A stretch of DNA of 64,000 nucleotides from an uncultured Microcaldota archaeon. GTDB lineage: Archaea; Micrarchaeota; Micrarchaeia; Norongarragalinales; CAINOH01. Shown here in pieces: positions 25,307 through 33,320 of this stretch (position 1 is the stretch's first letter; each line of letters starts with the position of its first letter). Under the pieces are notes generated by a model that searched no databases, was not told the origin of the DNA, and worked only from the letters and a program-made list of their open reading frames with translations. The DNA lies in the NCBI GenBank assembly GCA_903851445.1, contig CAINOH010000009.1, positions 87,908 through 151,907 on the forward strand, written 5' to 3'. The position numbers and the translations under genes are program-made.

Positions 25307-28038
25307 TATGGTAACCTCGATGCGGTTATGGCGGAGTCAATCACGCGAATCGTGATGTTGGTGCCGTTGGCGGTGAATAACGAGGAATTGGCGCCGATGC
25401 CCCAGCCGAAGAAGCTGCCGTTCACCCAGAGTACGGACTGGTTGGTAAGCTTGCTATTGTTATTATTATACATTGCATCTGCGAGCCTGCTTGCATCGAG
25501 TGCCATTGACAAGTTGTTGTAATAGTACGTCGCGTTTGACGAAAGCACATTCAGGGAACCCAAAGGATACGGTGATGTGATGTAGTTCGTGTTGTTGGTT
25601 ATGTTGACTCTGTAGCTGCTCTTGCTTGTGCCGTTGGAAGTTGAGAGGCCAAGATACCACGGCCCGCTTGCAACCGCGTCAGAAAGGAGCACTACGGTGC
25701 GGTTGAGCGCAGTAAAGTTTCCAAGCACGTTTGAAAGACTGACAGCAAGGCTCCCGTTAGTAGGATAATCTGAGAGCACCGACGTCAGGAAATACGTCAA
25801 GTTTACCGAGCCGTTCAGAAGGCTTGGAAGGCTAATCACGTCAACGCTCCAGTTCGCCAGCGTCCCGTTGCGGCCGCGCAGCCAAGTTATCCAGTTGTTT
25901 TCAGCTAGAGTCGTTGAGGACGAGTTCGTTATGAACGCCATTGCGCCGTAGCCGTAGACTATCACGTTGGTCGAGTTCAAAAGGCCGTCGTTATTCGCGC
26001 ACGAGAAGCCGACGGTGTGCGAACCCGGAGTGATGTTCACATAGTTGTATTGTGCAGTCTCGGAGTTTGAGTCGAACGCGCCGTCGCTTGCACGCGCCTG
26101 CCTGGGCGCGCCGCTGTCAAGTGAGACTGAACAATTTACCACGGTTGTGTTTGGCGGGTAGCTCAGTATGGGGCAGGACACGGTCACGTTGGCAAACGGA
26201 AGGACTGGAGGCACCAGAGTCGGCGTCGGCGTGGAAGCGGGCGTCTCGGAGCAGGTACAGGCGGAAACCGCATCAACGAACGTTCCCAGCGAGTCCGGTA
26301 TTCCGCCATCAGCAAGTGTGATGTTCGTTGACGTGGAGTTGGCTGTGAGAATATAGGTATGCACTGTCCAGTTGGTGCTGGTGCCCCGGAATCCGGAAAT
26401 GTTGGCAGTTAGATTGTTGTTCCAATAGAAATACAGGATGTCTAGGGCGTTGTCCGAAGTACTAGATTTTGTCCTAGGTGTGAATGCGAATGAAACAGTA
26501 TAATTTTTGCCAGGAGTGGTGTTCAAAGTCTGCCATATCCGCACTGACGCGGGCTCACCGCTTAGCGGGTCGTCGGGTCCGCCCCAGTCCGCATCAAGCT
26601 CGGCGAATTGATGACCACTATAACGATATGCCGCCGTGTCCTGGTACTCCAAATTAGCTACGGTTGGCCGGGTAGCATTCGTGCCATTAGGGTAGGGGTA
26701 CTTCGTGATGTTGCTGATCCACGCTATGGACCAGTTCACCCAAGTGGTGTTGTCGTTGGGCTTGGTGGTGGTTTGATTATATATGTACCAACCTGAGGAA
26801 TCGGTTACATACGGCGTCTCAAAGTCGCCGTTGATAAGGTTAAGCGAAGGGTCGCACGTGGGAATCGGCGTGGGAACCGACGTGGGAGTCGGCGTGGAAG
26901 ACTGGGAGACGGAATAGGAAATCGGGCCCATATAGAGGCTGGGGATATAGACCTGGAAGGCCATCACTGCGCCGTCAATCGCTTCGGGCACGAGCATCAA
27001 CAGGCTCGACGCCCAATATCCCTCGGTGTCGTTTGGTGGAGTTATCGTGACTGTGCGATAGAAGCACTGCTGCGGCGCAACCCCGGCCTCGGGGGCTACG
27101 TTTGAAAGCCAGCCGGATGAATTGCCGTAGGAGGAGAAGCTGACGTTCATGGAGGCGTTGGCAGAAGGCGCGCAGATGGTGAAATTCTGGCTGTAGGACC
27201 GCCCTGCCTCAATCGTCATGTTGACTGTGGGCGGCGAGAAATAAGTGGCTGCCAGGGTCTCGTTCGAAGGCGGAGAAGGAGGCAAGCTGACCTCGACAGT
27301 AATCGGCAGGAAAGACACGTCCTGGTAGCCGGAGTAAGTGGTGGCTACCTGCGCCTGCCGCGTGTACGAGCCTGCTGCGGAGTTGCTTGACGTTGCGGTT
27401 ATGTTTACTGCCGTTTCCTTGCCAGCGGGAATGAAGACGTTGCACCCGGTGCAGGAAAGGTTAATCCGCGGGTCGATGTCAGGCAAGGTAATATTGACCA
27501 GGGCCGTGCCGGGGTAATTGTTTGCAATGCGAAAATCTGCCGAACCGCTGGAATTGACAAGAAGGTAGATGGTCAGTTGGCCGGCGGACAGGGCAATGGA
27601 GTCGTTTCCTATCTGGACGTAATACCCCATATTTTCCACGCTTGCAGTCCAAACGCCGGGTGATGCGGGAAGCGAGCCGGAAAGGGGGATGCCCGCATCA
27701 ACGACGTAATCCGTGCCGCCTGCGTGTATTACCACGCTGGTGCCGTTGATTCTGGACTGGCTGGCGTTGTAGTTGCTTGGAAGGGCCAATTGCAAGTAGA
27801 CCCGGCTATTCCTGCCCTGCGAGTAAACCTGTTTTGCAGCGTCGCCAATCCGCTGCGTTGCAAGCCGTGCCGAAAACTCTGCGCTGCTCGCCTCCATTCC
27901 CTGGGCCTGGTTGTTGCCAACGGACAACAGCCAGAATATCACCAGGACTGCGACGGAGGTGAATATCAGGAATTCGGCTGCAGTCTGCCCCCTGCAGGCT
28001 GAACGAAAAGAAACATTGTGCTTGCGGCCGATGAACAT
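25306..28038 (-). CDS. Large class III signal-peptide adhesin with carbohydrate-binding-like insert
   Basis: A 910-residue paralog of the downstream adhesin. The signal is CRG-QTAAEFLIF (Glu+5). The N-terminal beta domains (about 50-375) parallel the 771-residue protein. Residues about 379-612 are an extra segment: a Pro-Thr linker, a jelly-roll-like domain starting NLINGDFETP with later WQTLNTTPGKNYTVSF, then a second Pro-Thr linker. One repeat unit and the shared C-terminal domain follow. It shares one base with the next gene. An A+T-rich TATA element (28053-28064) lies about 22 bp upstream. It is the first gene of the adhesin operon. Confidence 0.82.
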   Translation of the reverse strand: MFIGRKHNVSFRSACRGQTAAEFLIFTSVAVLVIFWLLSVGNNQAQGMEASSAEFSARLATQRIGDAAKQVYSQGRNSRVYLQLALPSNYNASQSRINGTSVVIHAGGTDYVVDAGIPLSGSLPASPGVWTASVENMGYYVQIGNDSIALSAGQLTIYLLVNSSGSADFRIANNYPGTALVNITLPDIDPRINLSCTGCNVFIPAGKETAVNITATSSNSAAGSYTRQAQVATTYSGYQDVSFLPITVEVSLPPSPPSNETLAATYFSPPTVNMTIEAGRSYSQNFTICAPSANASMNVSFSSYGNSSGWLSNVAPEAGVAPQQCFYRTVTITPPNDTEGYWASSLLMLVPEAIDGAVMAFQVYIPSLYMGPISYSVSQSSTPTPTSVPTPIPTCDPSLNLINGDFETPYVTDSSGWYIYNQTTTKPNDNTTWVNWSIAWISNITKYPYPNGTNATRPTVANLEYQDTAAYRYSGHQFAELDADWGGPDDPLSGEPASVRIWQTLNTTPGKNYTVSFAFTPRTKSSTSDNALDILYFYWNNNLTANISGFRGTSTNWTVHTYILTANSTSTNITLADGGIPDSLGTFVDAVSACTCSETPASTPTPTLVPPVLPFANVTVSCPILSYPPNTTVVNCSVSLDSGAPRQARASDGAFDSNSETAQYNYVNITPGSHTVGFSCANNDGLLNSTNVIVYGYGAMAFITNSSSTTLAENNWITWLRGRNGTLANWSVDVISLPSLLNGSVNLTYFLTSVLSDYPTNGSLAVSLSNVLGNFTALNRTVVLLSDAVASGPWYLGLSTSNGTSKSSYRVNITNNTNYITSPYPLGSLNVLSSNATYYYNNLSMALDASRLADAMYNNNNSKLTNQSVLWVNGSFFGWGIGANSSLFTANGTNITIRVIDSAITASRLP

Positions 28039-28052
28039 TTTTCTCTAATCTA

Positions 28053-28064
28053 TTTAATATTTAA
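28053..28064 (-). promoter_or_regulatory. TATA box of the adhesin operon
   Basis: On the minus strand the CTTAAATATTAA element is centred 20-26 bp before ATG 28038, consistent with a nearly leaderless start of the adhesin/pilin operon. Confidence 0.45.
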
Positions 28065-28147
28065 GGGTAATAATTCCGACTGTTTGGACGCCTCACGCAC
28101 CGGGCGGGGTGTGCCGTGAGCGTGGGCACTGGCACAACAATAAAAAA

Positions 28148-28315
28148 TGCAGCCGCCGGGATTTGAACCCGGGTCTCGAGATTGGCAATCTCGTGTCCTG
28201 TTGCCCGCCAAGCCGAAAGGGAGCATTGGATGCGTTTTGTCCAAAACAGAATTCGGCGGCTCCAGGTTGTCCGGCCAAAGCCCCTGTTGGATTAAGGCCT
28301 CTGGACTACGGCTGC
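28148..28315 (-). tRNA. tRNA-Gly (anticodon GCC) with an intron in the D-loop
   Basis: The 168-nt gene has acceptor stem GCAGCCG/CGGCTGC (discriminator A), D-stem GTCC/GGAC, anticodon arm CGAGA-TTGCCAA-TCTCG (GCC), and T-arm CCGGG-TTCAAAT-CCCGG. About 94 nt separate the two D-stem strands beyond a normal loop; removing them leaves a 74-nt tRNA with a D-loop near AGAGGCAACA. AGGCC near the 5' junction can pair with GGCTT near the 3' junction, compatible with a relaxed bulge-helix-bulge. The exact splice sites are uncertain by a few bases. A CAATTATTC element about 27 bp upstream may be its TATA box. Confidence 0.88.
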
Positions 28316-28419
28316 GTTCTGGCTGTTTGCGAAGAATAATTGCGAAAAGAAAGGTTAAAACGATTGCTGTGCCGGAAAAAAGCTCCGGTATGGCCGCAGG
28401 GCGCAGCGGACATCCGGCG

Positions 28420-28602
28420 TTAATGGCTCACGTTGCTCATGTTCTGCAGGTAATTGAGGTAGCTGTTCGTTCCGCCGCTGATAACGACGTTCGTCTGGTT
28501 TGCCGAGCCTTGCACCATCATTATCACGATTGCAGCGATGAGCACGCACCCGCCGATAATCAGGAGGTATTCGAATGCGGCCTGGCCGCGCGATTTTGCC
28601 AT
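28420..28602 (-). CDS. Class III signal-peptide pilin (probable major pilin)
   Basis: A 60-residue protein from ATG 28602. MAKSRG-QAAFEYLLIIGG is a perfect class III prepilin signal (Gly-1, Gln+1, Glu+5). The mature protein is a single helix with a short Asn/Ser-rich tail carrying N-x-S/T sequons. The small size is typical of archaeal major pilins of the DUF361 type. A strong TATA element lies 8-9 bp before the predicted transcript start. It is transcribed separately from the adhesin operon, with tRNA-Gly between. Confidence 0.88.
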   Translation of the reverse strand: MAKSRGQAAFEYLLIIGGCVLIAAIVIMMVQGSANQTNVVISGGTNSYLNYLQNMSNVSH

Positions 28603-28630
28603 ATAAACCCGAAATACTAAACGGCTGGCG

Positions 28631-28640
28631 CTATAAATAA
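28631..28640 (-). promoter_or_regulatory. Strong TATA box of the major pilin gene
   Basis: On the minus strand TTATTTATAG lies about 33 bp before ATG 28602, predicting a leader of roughly eight bases. It is one of the best TATA matches in the window, fitting high pilin expression. Confidence 0.55.
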
Positions 28641-28682
28641 ACATACCAAGGCAATACGACTGACTCGTAGCGCCTGCCAAGA

Positions 28683-30356
28683 TTACCGGCGCCGTTTTTT
28701 TACGACAAACGCAAGGACCAGGGAGGCGATTGTGACAGCCAGCGCACTTTCCAAAAACTGCGGGGACGAAAGGGCGGACAGCAGTTCCTGGTCGAACGGC
28801 ACGCTGTACGGCGCCGGCGCAGCGCCCCCGGAAAGGTCGACCACTATCTCGCGATTGTAAGTGGCTTCGGCCATCTTGACTGAAAGGTTCCCCTCAAACG
28901 TTTTAGGGTTTGCAATAAGGGCATAAGGCACCAGGAACTCGACGCGGATCGAGCTGCCGACCGCGAGGTAGCTGATTGGTTTTGTGAACTTCGAGCCTGA
29001 AACCGAAAGCTCAAGCACCGCATCGGAGACCGGCGCGCTCCCGGAGTTTCGCAGCCAGAAGTAGAGCTGGAGGGAATCGGGAAGCTTCTTTGCCACCAGG
29101 CTCTCAATCGCGATGGACGCCGATGTCGCGGACGAGCCGGACTGCGACGCAAGAAGGTAGCCAGTTTGCTCGAAACCGTACGCGGATACTGTTGAGGAAT
29201 AGTTGTAGGAATACCCGCCCAAGACATTGGATGGGTATACAACGACCCAAGAAGCTGTTGCCTGCGAGCCTGCGGGAATGACCACGATTTGCTCCGATGA
29301 GCTTGGTGATGAGAAGTCGGTGTGCAGCGAAAGTGAAAGGGGGACCGCGATGGTGCGCGAAAGCAGGTTTCGGACCGTCACATTCACCCTGTCGGTCTCT
29401 GACAGGTTGTGCACGCCAGCAGGAAAAGACGCCGAGAAGGAGAAGAAGTGAGAATATGGCAACTGCGACCCGAAGGAGAAGTTGGATGCTGCACCTACTG
29501 TTGTACCGGAAAGGTTGCTCGTGCCCGTTGCCTTGAGCGAGTACTTGGTGTCCTCCTGGTCGCGGCCAACGGCCAGGCGAATATGCGTAGCGTCGATGAA
29601 GAAAAGCTCGTTGAACGTCGGGTCAACAGGCACCCACTTTCCGTTTATCACAGCCTCGACCCACGCGTGGGGCTGCCAGTCAACTCCGGAATATGCAAAG
29701 CCGACCACGTGCCTTGCGGGAATTCCCCGGGAGCGCAGGAACGCCTCCAGCAAGTGCGCCTTCTCGTCGCACGTGCCGCGGCCTACGGCGAGGGTGGCTG
29801 AGGAGTCGAGCGCCTCGTCCTTGTACTTGGAATCATAGACTACGTTCACATAGACCCAGGAAGATAGCGCTGCAACGGCCTCCTCGGTACAGGTCGCGTT
29901 GGATGCGATTGATTTTGCAAGCGACGCCGCCTGCGAATCCAGTATCACTAGCTTGCTCTGCGAAAGGTAATCAACACCAGAACTCGCAACGGGCTCGAAA
30001 TCGTACCGCGAAGGGTCATAGGAGACATTCACCAAGGAATCAATTGCTATTTTGTTGGCCTCGCCGGGCGTCGGCCTGTAATGGAATGAAAGCACGCTGT
30101 TTCCATAAGCGTCGGTTGAAAGCGAGTAGGCGTCGGATGAATTGAATACCGCGGATTGCACGGAGGAGTTTGCAAAGGCGTAGGTTGAGAAAATGACGTC
30201 GGTTGCCGCGGGTGGGACCAGAACGGAATACTCAAGGTGCGCGAAAACAACGGACGCGCCTATGGCTTCGGATGACTGAGCGAAGGCAAAGGGGACCAAG
30301 AATAAGAATGCAAGAAGGGCCAATCGCGTTGGCGAAAAATTATTGGCAGCAATCAA
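28683..30356 (-). CDS. Secreted transglutaminase-like protein with membrane anchor
   Basis: A 557-residue protein. TTG 30356 overlaps the rnp4 stop (TTGA) and is followed by a good signal peptide (LALLAFLFLVPFAFAQ); upstream codons belong to rnp4 in another frame. A transglutaminase-like core (about 140-270) has the Cys-His-Asp triad in RGTCDEKAHLLEAFLRSRGI, HAWVEA and WVPVDPTF. Beta-sandwich domains follow (about 290-510), then a C-terminal membrane helix and KKRRR. It probably acts at the cell surface as a peptidase or cross-linker (inference), possibly on the neighbouring pilin and adhesins. Confidence 0.83.
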   Translation of the reverse strand: MIAANNFSPTRLALLAFLFLVPFAFAQSSEAIGASVVFAHLEYSVLVPPAATDVIFSTYAFANSSVQSAVFNSSDAYSLSTDAYGNSVLSFHYRPTPGEANKIAIDSLVNVSYDPSRYDFEPVASSGVDYLSQSKLVILDSQAASLAKSIASNATCTEEAVAALSSWVYVNVVYDSKYKDEALDSSATLAVGRGTCDEKAHLLEAFLRSRGIPARHVVGFAYSGVDWQPHAWVEAVINGKWVPVDPTFNELFFIDATHIRLAVGRDQEDTKYSLKATGTSNLSGTTVGAASNFSFGSQLPYSHFFSFSASFPAGVHNLSETDRVNVTVRNLLSRTIAVPLSLSLHTDFSSPSSSEQIVVIPAGSQATASWVVVYPSNVLGGYSYNYSSTVSAYGFEQTGYLLASQSGSSATSASIAIESLVAKKLPDSLQLYFWLRNSGSAPVSDAVLELSVSGSKFTKPISYLAVGSSIRVEFLVPYALIANPKTFEGNLSVKMAEATYNREIVVDLSGGAAPAPYSVPFDQELLSALSSPQFLESALAVTIASLVLAFVVKKRRR

Positions 30357-30679
30357 GCCTTTTTCACCACTTTCGCTTTTCCTACCATCCGCCTCTTTCC
30401 GCACGAGCCGCACACGCGGTAGGCCTTGCCGGCAACCACGCGCACCTTGTGCGTCTTTCCCTGTTCGCAAAAGACTTGGTTGCAGTGCTTGCAGAACGCG
30501 GCAACCCCGATTTTGAGCCTGTGGCGCATCGCAATCTTGCGCGCAAGGAGCACGTAGCGCGTCGAGAGCTTCTGCTCGCCTGCGCAATAGGCGGCCCCTG
30601 AAAGGGAAAGCAATGTGTCGATGCGCTTTCTTGCGGCCTGGTCCTCGAAGGACGACTGAGATGCGGCTTTTCGTTTCAT
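30353..30679 (-). CDS. rnp4: Ribonuclease P protein component 4 (Rpp21)
   Basis: A 108-residue protein. The family sequence is present: helices ending in RYVLLARKIAMRHRLKIG, then a zinc ribbon with ligands in FCKHCNQVFC and VCGSCGKRR, and the basic KTHKVRV strand. It assembles with Rnp1-3 on the RNase P RNA to mature tRNA 5' ends. The tail is Lys-rich. It is followed by an overlapping secreted transglutaminase-like gene, an odd functional pairing. Confidence 0.92.
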   Translation of the reverse strand: MKRKAASQSSFEDQAARKRIDTLLSLSGAAYCAGEQKLSTRYVLLARKIAMRHRLKIGVAAFCKHCNQVFCEQGKTHKVRVVAGKAYRVCGSCGKRRMVGKAKVVKKA

Positions 30680-30731
30680 AAGTGTACTATCCTGCCATAC
30701 ACCTTACGGTCTAGTCATAGAAAAAAGGGTA

Positions 30732-30844
30732 TGGGCCTGGTGGGATTTGAACCCACGAACTTCCAGTTCGCCTAGAACCAAAGTCCTTTCGGGCTTTGGC
30801 GTCATATAAGACTGGCACTCTGGACCAAGCTGAGTTACAGGCCC
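30732..30844 (-). tRNA. tRNA-Ile (anticodon UAU) with an intron after position 37
   Basis: A 113-nt gene: acceptor GGGCCTG/CAGGCCC with discriminator A, D-stem ACTC/GAGT, anticodon stem CCAGT/ACTGG, T-arm GTGGG-TTCAAAT-CCCAC. The loop begins CTTATA, giving UAU at 34-36 whichever side of the ambiguous junction base is chosen. About 37 nt of intron contain a stable hairpin (CCAAAGCCC-GAAA-GGACTTTGG) and CGCC/GGCG pairing at the junctions. Most archaea instead read AUA with an agmatidine-modified CAU tRNA. Confidence 0.88.
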
Positions 30845-30977
30845 TAAAATTCGGGTGATTTACAATAGTGCGAGGCAAGCAATAAAACCCGTTACAAAAC
30901 CCGCTCAAGTGCCCCTGCATGACTCAAAGCCCGCGTTCTTCGTCAGGTTTAACTATCCCGGATTCTCCTACCATAGT

Positions 30978-31547
30978 ATGACCATACTGAACAGGAAAGC
31001 AGGCGAACTAGCACTAAAGGACTTGTTCACTTTCGCAAGCGTCGCCTTCGGCATACTCGCAATAGTTCTCTCACTGCAAGGCGTTGCCTGGGCGCCGGGA
31101 CTCGTGCTCCTTTCGGTTGTTGCAGACTTTTTGGACGGCAAGGTCGCGCGCTGGACCAACAAGTTCAACGATTTTGGCCTGCAGCTTGACTCGCTTGCTG
31201 ACGCAATCTCGTTCGGCGCGGTTCCTGCGGTCTTGGGAATCGTCCTTTGCGGAGCGGTCTTCGACTATGTAACTGTCGCTTGCGCGGTGTTCTTTGCAAT
31301 CTGCATCGTCATGAGGCTTGCCTGGTTCAACCTGCAGGACCCGAAGGCGGAAAAGGGCGTGTACTATGGGCTGCCAAGCCCGCTTGCCGCGCTGTTTGCA
31401 GTTTTCATCCCGTGGTACCGCGCCTGGAACCCCGCAGTGACCGCCGCATCATTTCTAATCTTTGGCGTGCTCGCAATCTCGGGCTTTCGGACAAGCAAGA
31501 AATCGCTCAAGGCAGCGCTCGGGCCGCTCGGTATAATATTTTCGTAG
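30978..31547 (+). CDS. CDP-alcohol phosphatidyltransferase (archaetidylserine/phosphoglycerol synthase type)
   Basis: A 189-residue membrane protein from ATG 30978. It carries the CDP-alcohol transferase signature in DFLDGKVARWTN...LQLDSLADAISFG (the D-x-x-D-G-x2-A-R-x8-G-x3-D-x3-D form) and about six helices. In archaea these enzymes replace CMP of CDP-archaeol with serine, glycerol phosphate or inositol phosphate. FGAVP after the motif resembles serine-type (PssA) members, but specificity is uncertain. It probably works downstream of GGGP synthase (45072) in lipid synthesis. Confidence 0.85.
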   Translation: MTILNRKAGELALKDLFTFASVAFGILAIVLSLQGVAWAPGLVLLSVVADFLDGKVARWTNKFNDFGLQLDSLADAISFGAVPAVLGIVLCGAVFDYVTVACAVFFAICIVMRLAWFNLQDPKAEKGVYYGLPSPLAALFAVFIPWYRAWNPAVTAASFLIFGVLAISGFRTSKKSLKAALGPLGIIFS

Positions 31548-31557
31548 TGGAACGGCT

Positions 31558-31911
31558 ATGCAAAAGGAAAAAATAGTCGTCAGGCACCTTGGCTCCATCC
31601 CGCTTGAGGCCGCGCACGATGGTGCGGGCCGGCGTCAACTGGTTTTTTCAAACCCCGATATCCCAAACAGCAAGCTTGAGGCGGTAACCGTCGGGTTTCT
31701 TCCTGCCAAAGGCAGGTTCAAAGCGCACAAGCACGATGGCATCGACGAAGTCATGATGATGAGAAAAGGGTGCGGCCGCATCGAGTCCGGAAAGAAAAAA
31801 CTCGGCGTGTCCCCTGGAGACTTCGTGCTCTTCCCCGCCGGGGTAACCCACGCAATCATAAACACGGGCAAAGGCAAGCTGGCCGCCCAGTTCATACGGT
31901 TCAGAAGATAA
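31558..31911 (+). CDS. Cupin-domain protein
   Basis: A 117-residue single cupin domain. Cupin motif 1 is partly kept as FKAHKHDGIDEVMMMRKGCGRI (His-x-His and Glu metal ligands), and motif 2 is SPGDFVLFPAGVTHAIINTG (His). It could bind a divalent metal and act as an isomerase, epimerase or sensor; no substrate can be named. It starts 11 bp after the phosphatidyltransferase and is likely co-transcribed. Confidence 0.82.
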   Translation: MQKEKIVVRHLGSIPLEAAHDGAGRRQLVFSNPDIPNSKLEAVTVGFLPAKGRFKAHKHDGIDEVMMMRKGCGRIESGKKKLGVSPGDFVLFPAGVTHAIINTGKGKLAAQFIRFRR

Positions 31912-31988
31912 CTTCCCCTCACCTGGCTGAAAACCCCTCTTTTTCTTGCTTTGCGTCTCAAAATACATTATTGAAAGACAATTAGTCT

Positions 31989-33320
31989 GTGGAATCGAAA
32001 ATGGACCTTGGACAGGGCATTCGAAAGGCGCTTGCGGCCATCACCGGAGCGGCGCTCGTTGACGAGAAGGCAGTAAAGGCGTTCTCAAAGGACCTCCAGC
32101 GAGTGCTCATCAGCAACGATGTCGAAGTTCGGCTAGTATCATCGCTGTGCAAGAAGATTGAGGAGCGCATACTCAACGAAAAGTTCCCCGCAGGCTCAAG
32201 CGTGCGCGAGCACGCCGTCCGGGTCGTATACGAGGAGCTTTGCAACCTGATGGGCGGTGAAGCCTACGCGCCAACAGTGGAAAAAAAGAAGATACTCCTT
32301 CTCGGGCTCTTCGGATCCGGAAAAACGACGTCCGTCGCTAAACTAGCAAAATACTATCAGTCCAAGGGCCTGAAAGTGGCCGCGATTGCAGGCGACGTGC
32401 ACAGGCCGGCTGCAATAGACCAGCTTGAGCAGGTCTGCAAGTCGGTCAACGCGGGGTTCTACTCCGACCGCTCGCACAAGGATGCTGCAAGGATTGCAAA
32501 GCAGGGCCTTGAGACTCTGGAACCGCACTACGACGTCATAGTCGTTGACACTGCCGGCCGCTCGGCTTTTGACAGCGAGCTTGCGGACGAGCTGAAGAAG
32601 ATTGACCAAACGATCAAGGCTGATGAGAAGTTCCTGGTAATCAGCGCGGACATCGGCCAGGTCGCAGCAAAGCAGGCAAGGCAGTTCGACGAGGCAGTAG
32701 GCCTTTCAGGAGTCATAATCACAAAGATGGATGGCAGCGGAAAAGGAGGCGGCGCGCTCAGCGCAGTGGCAGCTTCCAAGGCCGCAAAGATTTCGTTTAT
32801 AGCGTCCGGCGAAAAGCCTGACGCGTTCGAGGCCTTTGACGCGAAGAAATTCGTAGCCCGGCTGTGCGGATTCCCAGACCTTGACGCCTTGCTTTCCAAG
32901 GCAAAGGAGCTTTCAACAGAGGAGAACCTGCAGAAGGCGATGGAGGAGGGAAAGCTCGACTACGAGACGTTCCTTGCGCAGATGAAGGCCATGAAGAAGA
33001 TGGGGCCGCTCAAGCAAATCATGCAGATGGCTGGAGCTTATGACCTTCCGGAGGAGCTTGTAGGAAAAAGCGAGGAGAAGATGAAGTCATTCGAAGCGGC
33101 AATCCACTCGATGACACCTGCGGAGCGCAAGGAGCCCAAGCTCATGAAGGTGCGCTCGCGCCAGGAGCGCGTCGCAAAGGGCGCGGGGCTTAAGCTGGAC
33201 GACATCCGTGAGATGACGGAAAACTTCGACCGCGTACAGAAGATGATAAAGGGAATGCGCGGCAACCGCGGGTTCCTCAAGGGACTGCAGAAGATGATGC
33301 CTGGCATGGGAATGAAATGA
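31989..33320 (+). CDS. srp54: Signal recognition particle protein SRP54
   Basis: A 443-residue GTPase. The N domain (about 1-90) is followed by the G domain with GLFGSGKTTSVAKLA, DVHRPAAIDQL, VDTAGRSAFD, TKMDGSGKGG and DLDALL. A Met-rich M domain (about 300-443: MKKMGPLKQIMQM, RVQKMIKGMRG, KMMPGMGMK) binds signal sequences and 7S RNA. The start is GTG 31989, near the predicted transcript start from a TATA-like ATACATTATT at 31963-31972; ATG 32001 is an alternative. Confidence 0.96.
   Translation: MESKMDLGQGIRKALAAITGAALVDEKAVKAFSKDLQRVLISNDVEVRLVSSLCKKIEERILNEKFPAGSSVREHAVRVVYEELCNLMGGEAYAPTVEKKKILLLGLFGSGKTTSVAKLAKYYQSKGLKVAAIAGDVHRPAAIDQLEQVCKSVNAGFYSDRSHKDAARIAKQGLETLEPHYDVIVVDTAGRSAFDSELADELKKIDQTIKADEKFLVISADIGQVAAKQARQFDEAVGLSGVIITKMDGSGKGGGALSAVAASKAAKISFIASGEKPDAFEAFDAKKFVARLCGFPDLDALLSKAKELSTEENLQKAMEEGKLDYETFLAQMKAMKKMGPLKQIMQMAGAYDLPEELVGKSEEKMKSFEAAIHSMTPAERKEPKLMKVRSRQERVAKGAGLKLDDIREMTENFDRVQKMIKGMRGNRGFLKGLQKMMPGMGMK

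Noticed and set aside
28148-28315. Reading this locus as a class II tRNA (Ser/Leu) with a long variable arm
   Set aside because: The supposed variable arm is a perfect anticodon arm with TTGCCAA loop; the tRNA-Gly model pairs all stems.
30357-30587. Longer frame for the transglutaminase-like protein
   Set aside because: It is the alternate frame of rnp4; the signal peptide begins at TTG 30356.
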